DNA of 64,000 nucleotides. Source: Variovorax boronicumulans (GTDB taxonomy: Bacteria > Pseudomonadota > Gammaproteobacteria > Burkholderiales > Burkholderiaceae_C). Each line of letters opens with the position of its first letter. Position 1 is the stretch's first letter. Shown one piece after another: positions 1-7,863 of the stretch. The notes below the pieces were generated by a model, which worked only from the letters and a program-made list of their open reading frames with translations, ran no database searches and had not been told where the DNA came from. The DNA is taken from positions 1 through 64,000 of the forward strand of contig NZ_VEDO01000022.1 of the NCBI RefSeq assembly GCF_007677875.1, given 5' to 3'. The position numbers were made by a program, and so were the translations under genes.

Positions 1-57
1 GGAAACAGGTTTGGCGCACTGACGCAAACTGATGAAAGACTCCTCGGCTGAAGATAC

Positions 58-105
58 AAGGGGTATCGAATGGCTACACGCTGTGAGCCATTCAAACGGG
101 GTGGT
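58..105 (-). repeat. Single-hairpin relative of the dispersed intergenic repeat
   Basis: Read on the minus strand just after the isomerase stop codon, this has the flank ACCCCGTTTG followed by a perfect 8-bp stem, GAATGGCT (86-93) with AGCCATTC (68-75), and a 10-nt loop CACAGCGTGT. The full copy near 3.44 kb has the same flank and nearly the same loop, but its stem reads TGGCTGGCT/AGCCAGCCA, so pairing is kept while bases change. The later hairpins of the full repeat are not present. Confidence 0.6.
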
Positions 106-106
106 C

Positions 107-514
107 TCAGTTCGGGGGGCCGAACAGCGGGTGCAGGTTGCTGTGCTTGGCGTCGAAGACCTCGTGGCCCTCGTCGATCTGCAGCGTGACGCCGATGTGG
201 CGTGTGGCGAAGATGGGCGCCAGGTGTTCGCGCACGGCCGCGATCAATGCCTCGCCGATGCGCTGCTGCAGCGCCGCGGGCCGGCCCTTGGCCATGCGCA
301 GGTTCAGGTAGATGAATGCGTAGTCGCCCTGGTGGTCGGCCACGGCGTAGTACGTCGCGGCAAAGGCGAGCACGCGCGTGCCACCCGTCGGGAACACCTG
401 TTTGCCGGCATCGTCGCGCTGCGCCAGCATGGTGTCGGACAACTGGCGGCACAGCGCGCCCATGTCGGTCCCCGGTTCCGCATTGGGGCTGTACAGCACG
501 ACGAGGTGGGGCAT
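107..514 (-). CDS. 5-carboxymethyl-2-hydroxymuconate Delta-isomerase (CHMI/HpaF family)
   Basis: A 135-residue protein of the tautomerase superfamily, the size of HpaF. This family uses the N-terminal proline exposed after Met removal as catalytic base, and the protein starts [10 protein letters not shown], giving Pro1. The family isomerises the ring-cleavage product of homoprotocatechuate (4-hydroxyphenylacetate meta pathway). The start was chosen because GGAGA lies just upstream and the residues before it do not resemble the family. The next gene is a succinate-semialdehyde-type dehydrogenase, which could remove the end product of that pathway, but no other hpa genes are present. Stand-alone homologues are common, so pathway membership is inference. 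Confidence 0.85.
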   Translation of the reverse strand: MPHLVVLYSPNAEPGTDMGALCRQLSDTMLAQRDDAGKQVFPTGGTRVLAFAATYYAVADHQGDYAFIYLNLRMAKGRPAALQQRIGEALIAAVREHLAPIFATRHIGVTLQIDEGHEVFDAKHSNLHPLFGPPN

Positions 515-671
515 GGCGCGGTCTCCGGGGCGGTGAAAGCCGGGCATTGTGCCGCTGTCGTCCCATGGCCTACACGGCCGCTGGCTGCGGGCCGACGGTG
601 CGCACTGGCCCGCGTTTGCAGAATGCAGTCGTGCGGGCCGGTGGCCCGCCCCATCCCTCGGGAGCCCTTCC

Positions 672-863
672 ATGCCCGAACACCACCTGCCCGCCCCGCG
701 TATTGCGCCCAGCCTGCGCCAGGCACGCCTGATCAGGCGCCTGCGCGAGACGCTGTTCGAGCTGCAGTGCGACCTGGAGCCCGACCCGGTCGCCATCGAC
801 CGGCTCATGCGCCGGCTCGCGCGCGTGCGCGGTCACGACAGCCGCAGCTTCCTGCGCGCCTGA
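672..863 (+). CDS. Small hypothetical protein (63 aa)
   Basis: A short frame starting [10 protein letters not shown] with a GGAG-like site a few bases upstream. It is basic and predicted helical, with the stretch [20 protein letters not shown] and a C-terminal [11 protein letters not shown] segment. No signal peptide or membrane segment is seen. It lies between two catabolic genes, transcribed toward the dehydrogenase. I do not recognise a family; its helical, Arg-rich pattern looks like a real small protein rather than a chance frame, but this is not certain. Confidence 0.4.
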   Translation: MPEHHLPAPRIAPSLRQARLIRRLRETLFELQCDLEPDPVAIDRLMRRLARVRGHDSRSFLRA

Positions 864-991
864 GCGCAAACCACACACCATTCCTTCCTGCGGGGCCGTA
901 CCCGGGCAGCGCCGTGGGCGTTGTCGAAACCGTGGACAATCGCCCGCTTTCGCCTTTCCTTGTCTGTTGTCCGACTTCCCAGGAGATTGCC

Positions 992-2428
992 ATGACCTAC
1001 CCCAGCACCCAACTCTTCATCGCCGGTGAATGGCAGGACGCCGCCGACGGCCGCACGCTGGCCGTGTTCAATCCCTCCACGGGCAAGGAAATCGGCCGCG
1101 TCGCCCACGCCGGCACCAAGGACCTGGACCGCGCCCTGGAAGCCGCGCAGAAGGGCTTCGAGGTCTGGCGCGACATGCCCGCCATCGAGCGCGCCAAGAC
1201 CATGCGCCGCGCCGCTGCGCTGATGCGCGAGCGCGCCGGCGAGATCGCCGCCATCCTGACCCAGGAGAACGGCAAGCCGCTGGCCGAGGCCAAGGTCGAG
1301 GCCATGGCGTCTGCCGACATCATCGAATGGTTCGCAGACGAAGGCATGCGCGTGTACGGCCGCATCGTGCCCTCGCGCAACCTGGCCGTGCGCCAGCTGG
1401 TCGTGAAGGACCCGGTCGGCCCGGTCGCCGCCTTCACGCCCTGGAACTTCCCGATCAACCAGGTGGTGCGCAAGCTGTCGGCCGCGCTGGCCAGCGGCTG
1501 CTCCATGCTGGTCAAGGCGCCGGAAGAAACCCCGGCCTCGCCCGCCGCGCTGATCAAGGCCTTTGCCGACGCCGGCGTGCCGGCCGGCGTGGTCGGCCTG
1601 GTTTACGGCAACCCGGCCGAGATCTCCAATTACCTGATCCCGCACCCCATCATTCGCAAGGTCACGTTCACGGGCTCCACGCCGGTCGGCAAGATGCTGG
1701 CCGCCCTGGCGGGCCAGCACATGAAGCGTGTGACCATGGAACTGGGCGGCCACGCCCCCGTGATCGTCTGCGAGGACGCCGACATCCAGCTGGCCGTCAA
1801 GGCTGCCGGTGCCGCCAAGTTCCGCAACGCAGGCCAGGTCTGCATCTCGCCCACGCGCTTTCTGGTGCACAGCAGCGTGCAGAAGGAATTCGCCGAGACG
1901 ATGGCCGCCTACGCCCGCGGCCTGAAGGTCGGTGACGGCCTGACCGAGGGCACCACCATGGGCCCGCTGGCCAACCCGCGCCGCCTGACGGCCATGGCCG
2001 AGTTCACGGAAGACGCCGTCAAGCAGGGCGCCAAGCTGCTGGTCGGCGGCGAGCGCATCGGCGATGCCGGCAACTTCTGGCAGCCCACCATCCTGAACGA
2101 CGTGCCGCTGTCGGCCAAGGTCTTCAACGACGAGCCCTTCGGCCCCATGGCCGCGATCCGCGCATTCGACAAGATCGAGGACGCGATCACCGAGGCCAAC
2201 CGCCTGTCCTTCGGCCTGGCCGGCTACGCCTTCACGCGCTCGCTGAAGAATGCGCACATCCTGTCGCAGCGCGTGGAAGTGGGCATGCTGTGGGTCAACC
2301 AGCCCGCCACGCCCTCGGCCGAGCTGCCGTTCGGCGGCATCAAGGATTCGGGTTACGGCTCCGAAGGCGGCCCGGAGGCGATGGAGGCCTACCTGAACAC
2401 GCGCGCGGTGTCGATCACCAACGTCTGA
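992..2428 (+). CDS. NAD(P)-dependent aldehyde dehydrogenase, succinate-semialdehyde type
   Basis: A 478-residue aldehyde dehydrogenase close to GabD/Sad in length and motifs. It oxidises an aldehyde to the acid using NAD(P)+. The general-base glutamate is E250 in MELGG, the catalytic nucleophile is C284 in NAGQVCISP, and the cofactor segment FTGSTPVGK precedes them. PWNFPINQ and [11 protein letters not shown] are also typical. AGGAG sits 7 nt before the chosen ATG; the open frame extends further upstream but without family sequence. It is followed after 38 nt by a Bug receptor gene. The exact substrate is inferred; related semialdehydes are possible. Confidence 0.9.
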   Translation: MTYPSTQLFIAGEWQDAADGRTLAVFNPSTGKEIGRVAHAGTKDLDRALEAAQKGFEVWRDMPAIERAKTMRRAAALMRERAGEIAAILTQENGKPLAEAKVEAMASADIIEWFADEGMRVYGRIVPSRNLAVRQLVVKDPVGPVAAFTPWNFPINQVVRKLSAALASGCSMLVKAPEETPASPAALIKAFADAGVPAGVVGLVYGNPAEISNYLIPHPIIRKVTFTGSTPVGKMLAALAGQHMKRVTMELGGHAPVIVCEDADIQLAVKAAGAAKFRNAGQVCISPTRFLVHSSVQKEFAETMAAYARGLKVGDGLTEGTTMGPLANPRRLTAMAEFTEDAVKQGAKLLVGGERIGDAGNFWQPTILNDVPLSAKVFNDEPFGPMAAIRAFDKIEDAITEANRLSFGLAGYAFTRSLKNAHILSQRVEVGMLWVNQPATPSAELPFGGIKDSGYGSEGGPEAMEAYLNTRAVSITNV

Positions 2429-2466
2429 GCGTTCGCCCGGTGCCCCCTACCTACAAGGAGACTTCG

Positions 2467-3435
2467 ATGTTCCGCCGCACCTTCTGCAGCGCGCTGGCGG
2501 CCGGCGCGCTGGCCCCGGGCCTGGCGCTCGCACAGGCCTACCCGAGCAAGCCGATCCGCCTGATCGTGCCGTTCCCGCCCGGCGGCGGCACCGACATCCT
2601 GTCGCGCCTGGTCGCGGCCAAGCTGACCGAGGTCACCAAGTGGACCGTGGTGGCCGAGAACCGCGCCGGTGCCGGCGGCACCGTGGGCATCGGCGAGGCG
2701 GTGCGTTCCGCGCCCACCGGCTACGACATGGTCATGGGCCAGAAGGACAACCTGGTCGTCGGCCCCTGGCTGTACAAGAACCTGCCCTGGGACCCGACGC
2801 GCGACCTCGTCGCGGTCTCGCACATCGCCTACACGCCGGTGGTCATCGTCACCTCCAGCACCTCGCGCTTCAAGACGCTGGGCGACGTGGTGGCCGCGGC
2901 CAAGACCGCGCCCGACACCATCACCTACGGCTCGCCCGGCAACGGCACCACCATCCACCTGGCCGGCGAGATCTTCAAGACCGCGGCCGGCATCAACATC
3001 CGCCACGTGCCGTACAAGGGCTCCAACCCGGCCATGATGGACGTGCTGGCCGGGAACGTGGACCTGATGGTGTCCTCGCTGCCTTCGGCGATCGGCCAGC
3101 TCAAGTCGGGCAAGCTACGGGCCCTGGCCGTGACCTCGGCCAAGCGCAGTTCCACCGCGCCCGAGATCCCGACCGTGGCCGAACTCGGCTACAAGGACTT
3201 CGACGTCAGCACCTGGTACGGCCTGTTCCTGCCGGCCGGCACGCCCAAGGAGATCGTCGCCACCGTGCACAACGAGGTCGACAAGCTGCTGGCCATGCCG
3301 GACATGGTGGCCGCGGTCCAGGCCCAGGGCGCGGAGGTCCAGCGCATGACGGCCGAGCAGTTCTCCGCGCTGGTCAAGAGCGACTACCAGAAGTGGAAGG
3401 GCATCGTCGAGGCGTCGGGCGCCAAGATCGAGTGA
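2467..3435 (+). CDS. Bug/TctC-family periplasmic solute receptor
   Basis: A 322-residue tripartite tricarboxylate transporter-type receptor. A signal peptide (about residues 1-22, ending ALAQA) is followed by the family start YPSKPIRLIVPFPPGGGTD, the VPYKG loop around residue 180, and the ending typical of the family. Bug receptors bind carboxylates in the periplasm and hand them to TctAB permeases or act as sensors; no tctA or tctB is in the window. AAGGAG precedes the start, and the dehydrogenase is 38 nt upstream, so the two may be co-transcribed. A structured repeat starts right after the stop codon. Confidence 0.9.
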   Translation: MFRRTFCSALAAGALAPGLALAQAYPSKPIRLIVPFPPGGGTDILSRLVAAKLTEVTKWTVVAENRAGAGGTVGIGEAVRSAPTGYDMVMGQKDNLVVGPWLYKNLPWDPTRDLVAVSHIAYTPVVIVTSSTSRFKTLGDVVAAAKTAPDTITYGSPGNGTTIHLAGEIFKTAAGINIRHVPYKGSNPAMMDVLAGNVDLMVSSLPSAIGQLKSGKLRALAVTSAKRSSTAPEIPTVAELGYKDFDVSTWYGLFLPAGTPKEIVATVHNEVDKLLAMPDMVAAVQAQGAEVQRMTAEQFSALVKSDYQKWKGIVEASGAKIE

Positions 3436-3440
3436 TCGAC

Positions 3441-3556
3441 CACCCCGTTTGGCTGGCTCACTGCGTGTAGCCAGCCAATACCCCTCAAGGGGCGCACCCA
3501 GCGGTCCGGCGGAGCCGGTCCCGCGGGTGCACTGGCATGGCCTGCTCCGCGGCCTT
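3441..3556 (+). repeat. Dispersed multi-hairpin intergenic repeat, copy A
   Basis: Successive hairpins: TGGCTGGCT (3450-3458) with AGCCAGCCA (3469-3477); CCCC-TCAA-GGGG; an outer stem GCACCC (3494-3499) with GGGTGC (3525-3530) enclosing CCGGC-GGA-GCCGG (3506-3518); and a box GGCATGGCC...GGCC (3534 onward). It lies between the receptor gene and the convergent MocR gene. Three other full copies in the window share this plan with different but still paired stems. There is no T-run, so a classical terminator is not indicated. Confidence 0.8.
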
Positions 3557-3607
3557 TCGACCAGTTCCTTGCAAGCCGATGCCGTGCGATGCCGATGGTG
3601 TGCCGTG

Positions 3608-5071
3608 TCATGCCGCAGCGCGCACCGGCCCGGCCGCGTGCTGCGCGCAGACGATCCCGCCCAGGCGCTGCAGCCCGGCCTCGAGTGCCGGCGTCCACGG
3701 CAGGCCACAGTTGATGCGCACGTAGTGGTCGCATCGCGTGGTGTTGGAGAACAGCGTGCCCGGCGCCACCAGGATGTGTTCGCGCAAGGCAGCATTGAAC
3801 ACCGCCACCGAAGACAGCGGCCGGGGTAGCTCCACCCACAGCTGCAGCCCGCCGGGCGGCAGGTTCAGCCGTGTGCCGGGCGGGAAATGCTGGGCGATGG
3901 CCTCGGCGGTGCGCTCGCGCTGCACGCGCAGGTGGGCGCGCAGCTGCTTCAGGTGCCGGTCGTAGGCGCCCGAGGCCATGAAACCGCCGGCCGCCCACTG
4001 CGCCAGCGCCTCGTTGCTGCGCGACTGCGCGTACTTGAGCATCTCCACCCGCGCCTGCCAGCGGCCTGCGCTGATCCAGCCCAGCCGCAGCCCCGGCGCC
4101 AGCACCTTGTGCAGCGAGGCGCAGTGGATGATGTTGCCGCTGCGGTCGAAGGACTTGAGCGCGCGCGCCGGCGCCGGCGCGTCCAGCAGCTCGCTGTACG
4201 TGTCGTCCTCGATCAGCGCGATGCCCTGCTGTTCGCACAGCGCCGCCAGCCGCGCCTTGTGCGCGTCCGGCATCACGCTGCCCAGCGGGTTCTGCAAATG
4301 CGGCACCACCACCACGGCCTTGATGTCGCGGTAGGCCGCGATGGCCAGCTCCAGCGCCTCGATCGACAAACCGGTCTGCGGGCTCGTGGGAATCTCCAGC
4401 GCGCGCATGCCCAGCGTTTCCAGCACCTGCAGCAGGCCGTAGAAGGTGGGCGACTCCACGGCCACGGTGTCGCCGGGCTGGGCCACGGCGCGCAGCGCCA
4501 GGTTCAACGCCTCGATGCAGCCGTGCGTGGGCAGCACCTCCTCCGGTGACAGCGCCATGCCCACGCGCACCGCGCGCTGGGCCACGGCCTCGCGGAACGG
4601 CGTGCGCTCGCGCGAAGGCGTGGCCTGGGTCAGCAGCTCGGGATGCTGGCGCAGCGCACGTGTGACCGCGTTGCGCATGGCCTCGGCCGGATACAGCGCG
4701 GGCGCGCCGCGCGCCGTCGACAGGTTCAGGTGCACCGCATGCGCGCGCCGCTGCGTGACGAAGGCCGACACCTTCTCGTGGATGCCGACGAACTGCGCCG
4801 GGTCCGGCGCGCGGTCGGTGGCCGGCTCGTCCATGGGCACGATCTTCAGCCGCCGCGGCCGCGTCACGAAATAACCCGAGCGCTCGCGCGCCTGCGCCCA
4901 TCCATCGGCCTCGAGGGTGCGGCAGACCTGCAGCGCGGTGGACAGGCTCACGCCATGCAACTGCATGATCTCGCGCAGCGAAGGCAGCCGGTCGCCGGGC
5001 TGCAGCGCGTCGGCGCGGATGGCCTGCAGGTAGTGCGCGGCGATCTGGCGGTAGCGGGGCGTGGCGGGCAT
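3608..5071 (-). CDS. MocR/PdxR-type GntR regulator with aminotransferase-like domain
   Basis: A 487-residue fusion. The N-terminal GntR winged helix (about residues 1-75, RLPSLREIMQLHGVS) is joined to a fold-type I aminotransferase domain, with THGCIEALNLAL, the DDTYSEL segment and the PLP-lysine motif SLHKVLAPGLRLGW. Such proteins use PLP as a co-sensor and regulate nearby genes rather than catalyse transamination. It diverges from a DUF2917 gene across 195 bp holding direct repeats, the usual place for a MocR target. No strong ribosome site precedes the chosen ATG; the open frame continues upstream without GntR similarity. Confidence 0.88.
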   Translation of the reverse strand: MPATPRYRQIAAHYLQAIRADALQPGDRLPSLREIMQLHGVSLSTALQVCRTLEADGWAQARERSGYFVTRPRRLKIVPMDEPATDRAPDPAQFVGIHEKVSAFVTQRRAHAVHLNLSTARGAPALYPAEAMRNAVTRALRQHPELLTQATPSRERTPFREAVAQRAVRVGMALSPEEVLPTHGCIEALNLALRAVAQPGDTVAVESPTFYGLLQVLETLGMRALEIPTSPQTGLSIEALELAIAAYRDIKAVVVVPHLQNPLGSVMPDAHKARLAALCEQQGIALIEDDTYSELLDAPAPARALKSFDRSGNIIHCASLHKVLAPGLRLGWISAGRWQARVEMLKYAQSRSNEALAQWAAGGFMASGAYDRHLKQLRAHLRVQRERTAEAIAQHFPPGTRLNLPPGGLQLWVELPRPLSSVAVFNAALREHILVAPGTLFSNTTRCDHYVRINCGLPWTPALEAGLQRLGGIVCAQHAAGPVRAAA

Positions 5072-5171
5072 GGCGCGTGGGAGCTGCCGTCCGATCTTGC
5101 GCCGGGGCCTGGCGGCTGAACAGATGCAGATGGCGCGGAGCGGCACCATAACAGATGGTGTTCCTGCGGCG

Positions 5172-5211
5172 CTGTTCCGGTGCAGATGGGCGGCGGCTGT
5201 GCCTGTTCCGG
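5172..5211. promoter_or_regulatory. Direct repeats, possible MocR operator
   Basis: CTGTTCCGG occurs twice, at 5172-5180 and 5203-5211, with start-to-start spacing of 31 bp, about three helical turns. A related half-site AACAGATGG with GTTCC lies near 5150. They sit between the divergent MocR and DUF2917 genes. MocR regulators are known to bind direct repeats in such positions; assignment here is inference. Confidence 0.4.
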
Positions 5212-5266
5212 AAGCGGCGCCGTTCCTACGATCCACAGCATGTGTTGAACCCATCCGGAGCCTGCC

Positions 5267-5605
5267 ATGCACCACCTTGCCCCTTCCTCCACCAGAACGC
5301 TTGCCGCGCGCGAGCAGCTGCACGTCCACCTGCCGGCCGGCACCACGCTCGTGGCGCTGCAGGGCCTGCTCCAGGTGCAGGGCCCGGCGGAATGGCTCGC
5401 CGAACGCATGGTGGCGGGGCGCCGGCATGAAGTGACCGAGGGCCAGGCCTGGACGGCCACGCAGACCGGCTGGCATGCGGTGCAGGCCTGTGGTGCAGCG
5501 CAGTTCGTCTGCCTGTCGCAGGCCCGCCAAACGGGTGGCGGAGACCGCTGGTGGCGGCGTGCGTGGCGGGCATGGTGGCGGCGCCCGCGTGCCGCCACCT
5601 GCTGA
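5267..5605 (+). CDS. DUF2917 domain protein
   Basis: A 112-residue protein. Its core (about residues 14-70) matches what I know of DUF2917: a cupin-like short beta domain with LAAREQLHVHLPAGTTLVAL and a GQAWTATQTGWHAVQA stretch. The C-terminus is Trp/Arg-rich (RWWRRAWRAWWRRPR), perhaps membrane- or nucleic-acid-associated. Its function is unknown. It diverges from a MocR regulator, an arrangement I associate with this family in Burkholderiales, so it is the likely regulatory target. Confidence 0.65.
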   Translation: MHHLAPSSTRTLAAREQLHVHLPAGTTLVALQGLLQVQGPAEWLAERMVAGRRHEVTEGQAWTATQTGWHAVQACGAAQFVCLSQARQTGGGDRWWRRAWRAWWRRPRAATC

Positions 5606-5697
5606 ACGGCGCCTGCGCCGGCGCCCTGCGGCCCGGGCGCGGCACCGGGCCTGGGTCGATGCGGCTGTGGCGGCTGGCGGGCCGCCGCGCCGTCCCG

Positions 5698-6711
5698 TCA
5701 GTTGTGTTTGTCCTTCGCGCCGAAGGGGTAGGCGCCCCCGCCGGCAGCGGCCGGCTCCTTGGGCGGCACCACGAGCGAGAGCACCATCGTCACCGCCAGC
5801 ACGAGCACCGTGAAGCCCAGCGAGTAGCCCACCGGAATCTTGTAGAGGTCGATCAGCAGCATCTTTGCGCCGATGAACACCAGGATGATCGCCAGGCCAT
5901 AGCTCAGCAGGTGGAAGCGCTCGTGCATGCTGGCCAGCAGGAAGTACATCGCGCGCAGGCCCAGGATGGCGAACACGTTGGAGGTCAGCACGATGAACGG
6001 GTCGGTCGTGATGGCGAAGATGGCGGGGATCGAATCGACCGCGAACACCACGTCGACGATGCCGATCAGCCCGATGACGACCAGCATCGGCGTGGCCATC
6101 TTCACGCCGTTCACCACGGTGAAGAACTTCTCGCCGTCGTAGTCCGGCGCGATCTTGAAGCGGCTGCGCATCCACTTCAGCGCGGGGTTGTTGTCCAGGT
6201 CCGGCTCCTGCCCGGCGGCCCACCACATCTTGATGCCCGTGAACAGCAGGAACGCGCCGAACACGTAGAGCACCCAGTGGAACTGCGTGATCAGCCAGGC
6301 GCCCACGAGGATCATGCCCGCGCGCAGCACCAGCGCGCCCAGGATGCCGATCATCAGCACGCGCTTCTGGTACTCGGGCGGCACGGCGAAGTAGGTGAAC
6401 AACATCAGGAACACGAAGATGTTGTCGACCGCCAGCGCCTTCTCGATCAGGTAGCCGGTGACGAACTCCAGCGCCTTGTCGCCCGCGAGCGCACGTGCGG
6501 CCTCGTCCGTTCCGGTGCCGCCCAGGTACCACCACATCCAGCCCATGAAGACGAACGAAACGCCGACCCACACCAGCGACCAGATGGCCGCCTCCTTGGT
6601 GCTGACGCGGTGGGCGCCTTGTTTGCTCATCGCGAAGAAATCGACCAGCAGCGCCACGACGACGAACGCGGCGAACAGGGACCACATGAGTGGTGAACCG
6701 ATGGTTTGCAT
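5698..6711 (-). CDS. TerC/Alx-family integral membrane protein, probable Mn2+ exporter
   Basis: A 337-residue polytopic protein with about eight or nine hydrophobic helices. The conserved acidic transmembrane motifs of TerC/Alx are present: AVDNIFVFLML and FAVDSIPAIFAITTDPF. E. coli Alx, the same family and size, exports manganese. The ATG follows a GAAGG site on the minus strand. About 70-235 nt upstream is a sequence with yybP-ykoY Mn2+ riboswitch hallmarks, which supports a role in manganese homeostasis. The tellurite-resistance label of the family is historical. Confidence 0.88.
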   Translation of the reverse strand: MQTIGSPLMWSLFAAFVVVALLVDFFAMSKQGAHRVSTKEAAIWSLVWVGVSFVFMGWMWWYLGGTGTDEAARALAGDKALEFVTGYLIEKALAVDNIFVFLMLFTYFAVPPEYQKRVLMIGILGALVLRAGMILVGAWLITQFHWVLYVFGAFLLFTGIKMWWAAGQEPDLDNNPALKWMRSRFKIAPDYDGEKFFTVVNGVKMATPMLVVIGLIGIVDVVFAVDSIPAIFAITTDPFIVLTSNVFAILGLRAMYFLLASMHERFHLLSYGLAIILVFIGAKMLLIDLYKIPVGYSLGFTVLVLAVTMVLSLVVPPKEPAAAGGGAYPFGAKDKHN

Positions 6712-6764
6712 GACAGCCTTCAAAAAGAGTCGCAACGATCCACCCGGCGGCCCTTTGCAGAGCA

Positions 6765-6946
6765 CGCCGCGGTGGCTTCCCGAACCCAAGACTGGTCTTG
6801 CCGTGCCGACTTGCACGCGGTGCGAGACCGGTGCCGTGGCTGACAGCGCCGGGCCGCGGTGCAGGGCACCCCGGCCGTACTGACGACGCTGCTCCGGGAC
6901 GACGTGCTGGCCTGCAGACGCATCCCGGTGGCTACTCCCCAATAAG
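6765..6946 (-). promoter_or_regulatory. Probable yybP-ykoY manganese riboswitch
   Basis: On the minus strand, upstream of the terC/alx-like gene, the signature GGGGAGTAGC (6931-6940) is followed by GTCGTCAGTACGG, CTGTCAGCC, a GGCAAGACC segment (near 6795) and GGGAAGCCACC (6771-6781). These blocks, in this order and ahead of a TerC/Alx gene, match the yybP-ykoY class, known to sense Mn2+ in E. coli alx and mntP leaders. The ends are estimates. A covariance-model scan was not possible here. Confidence 0.75.
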
Positions 6947-6950
6947 AGCG

Positions 6951-7353
6951 GGCGCAGTCTAGCGAGGCACGAAGTGCCCGCAGGGCCAGCGGGGAAATGG
7001 CACGCGGGCGTTCAGCGGCGAAGGCGTGGACAGCGGCGTCCTGGCCCGAGGCGCAGGTCCGGACGGCGGTGCCGGTGTCGCAACCGTCCCAGCTTCGCTG
7101 GCGACAACATCAGCGGTGAAGCCGACCATGTGCCGCAAGTGAGCAGCGCGACGAGCAGCCTGACCCGCGGAGCCGTGCGCGCCGAAGCTGTCTACGCCGT
7201 GCAGCACGGCCGGCAGTTGGGCGGCAAAGTCTGAACGGCTTCCAGCGCTCTTTGACACAACCGCCTTCGGGCAATTTTGTCGCTGCAGGCCCGCAGGGGC
7301 GCACGCCTGAGGTGGCAGATCGATTCCGCCCACGGGCTCAGCCCGTCTCATCG
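6951..7353. other. Gene-poor stretch between the riboswitch and marR
   Basis: About 400 bp without a convincing intact gene. The only protein-like signal is a plus-strand frame ending at 7234, described separately. The segment near 7252-7340 has no recognisable promoter, repeat or RNA. Codon usage in all frames is weaker than in flanking genes. Confidence 0.5.
7088..7234 (+). pseudogene. Possible remnant of a DUF4148-type exported protein
   Basis: The plus frame reads ...SFAGDNISGEADHVPQVSS followed by SLTRGAVRAEAVYAVQHG and then a stop. The pattern (a cleavage-like SFAGD, then LTR-xxVRAE-xxxA) resembles small DUF4148 proteins of Burkholderiales. No plausible start or signal peptide is found upstream in this frame, and the C-terminus is short, so if homologous it is broken. 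The assignment rests on memory of the family pattern and is weak. Confidence 0.3.
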
Positions 7354-7824
7354 CTAGCAGTGATTGCCGGCCAACTCTGTGAGCACCGCGTAGAAGGCGT
7401 CGAAGCGCGCAGCACCTGCGGCTGCACGCCATTCCCGTTCGATGGCCCGCACCGTCTCGCGCTGGATGCGTGCCACCTCCCAACCTGCTTCGGTCAACGT
7501 GATGCGCCGCGTGGCACCGTCGCTCGCGGCTGCGCGCGCGATATAGCCCTGCTGCTCCAGTTGCGCCAGCAGGTAGTTCATTGCCTGCTTGGTCATGCCT
7601 GCGCGGTGGGCCAGGTCGATGGGACGCTCGTTCTCCGGTGGTGGAAAGCGCAGAACCTTGAAGTGCGCCCGGGTGATATCGCCGAAGCCCGCATCGGCCA
7701 GTGCCTGCTCGATGCGCATCTCCACCGCCGCCAGCAGAAACCGCAGCCGCGCGCCAATCAGCGGGTCGTCGGGCTGGTCATCGCCGGGAAACCGACGGGA
7801 AGGGGGTTGACGTCTGGAAGCCAT
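7354..7824 (-). CDS. MarR-family transcriptional regulator
   Basis: A 156-residue winged-helix protein. The recognition region (about residues 60-105: IDLAHRAGMTKQAMNYLLAQLEQQGY) is followed by the wing SDGATRRITLTEAG, both typical of MarR. It diverges from a cupin gene. A perfect 17-bp palindrome starts only 2 bp from the marR start codon, so the protein probably represses its own gene and the cupin gene. There is no clear ribosome site because the palindrome occupies that position; the message may be nearly leaderless. Confidence 0.88.
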   Translation of the reverse strand: MASRRQPPSRRFPGDDQPDDPLIGARLRFLLAAVEMRIEQALADAGFGDITRAHFKVLRFPPPENERPIDLAHRAGMTKQAMNYLLAQLEQQGYIARAAASDGATRRITLTEAGWEVARIQRETVRAIEREWRAAAGAARFDAFYAVLTELAGNHC

Positions 7825-7826
7825 AG

Positions 7827-7843
7827 GGTAAAGTGACTTTACC
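7827..7843. promoter_or_regulatory. 17-bp palindrome, probable MarR operator
   Basis: GGTAAAGT-G-ACTTTACC is a perfect inverted repeat with 8-bp arms. It lies in the 39-bp space between marR and the cupin gene and is AT-rich relative to its surroundings. Dimeric MarR proteins bind sites of this size, and the position would block both promoters. Confidence 0.75.
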
Positions 7844-7863
7844 TTACCACCAGAGATACCGCC

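Noticed and set aside
833-2257. A 474-codon minus-strand frame opposite the aldehyde dehydrogenase
   Set aside because: Its composition is that of an antisense shadow (Gly/His/Ala/Arg/Leu-rich), with no motif or ribosome site, while the plus strand carries intact catalytic motifs.
107-2428. A complete homoprotocatechuate (hpa) operon
   Set aside because: Only the isomerase and a generic semialdehyde dehydrogenase are present, on opposite strands, with no dioxygenase, hydratase or aldolase gene.
3441-3556. Copy A of the repeat as a simple rho-independent terminator
   Set aside because: The hairpins are strong, but no T-run follows, and two copies lie inside operons where full termination would silence needed genes.
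5606-5697. GC-rich inverted repeats between the convergent DUF2917 and terC stops as a bidirectional terminator
   Set aside because: The sequence is palindrome-rich (GGCGCCTGCGCCGGCGCC) but has no T-tract on either strand; ordinary GC richness explains it.
6951-7353. A 174-codon minus-strand frame (6959-7483) as a gene
   Set aside because: It overlaps the MarR gene in another frame, has no ribosome site, and its sequence is low-complexity Ala/Pro/Arg.
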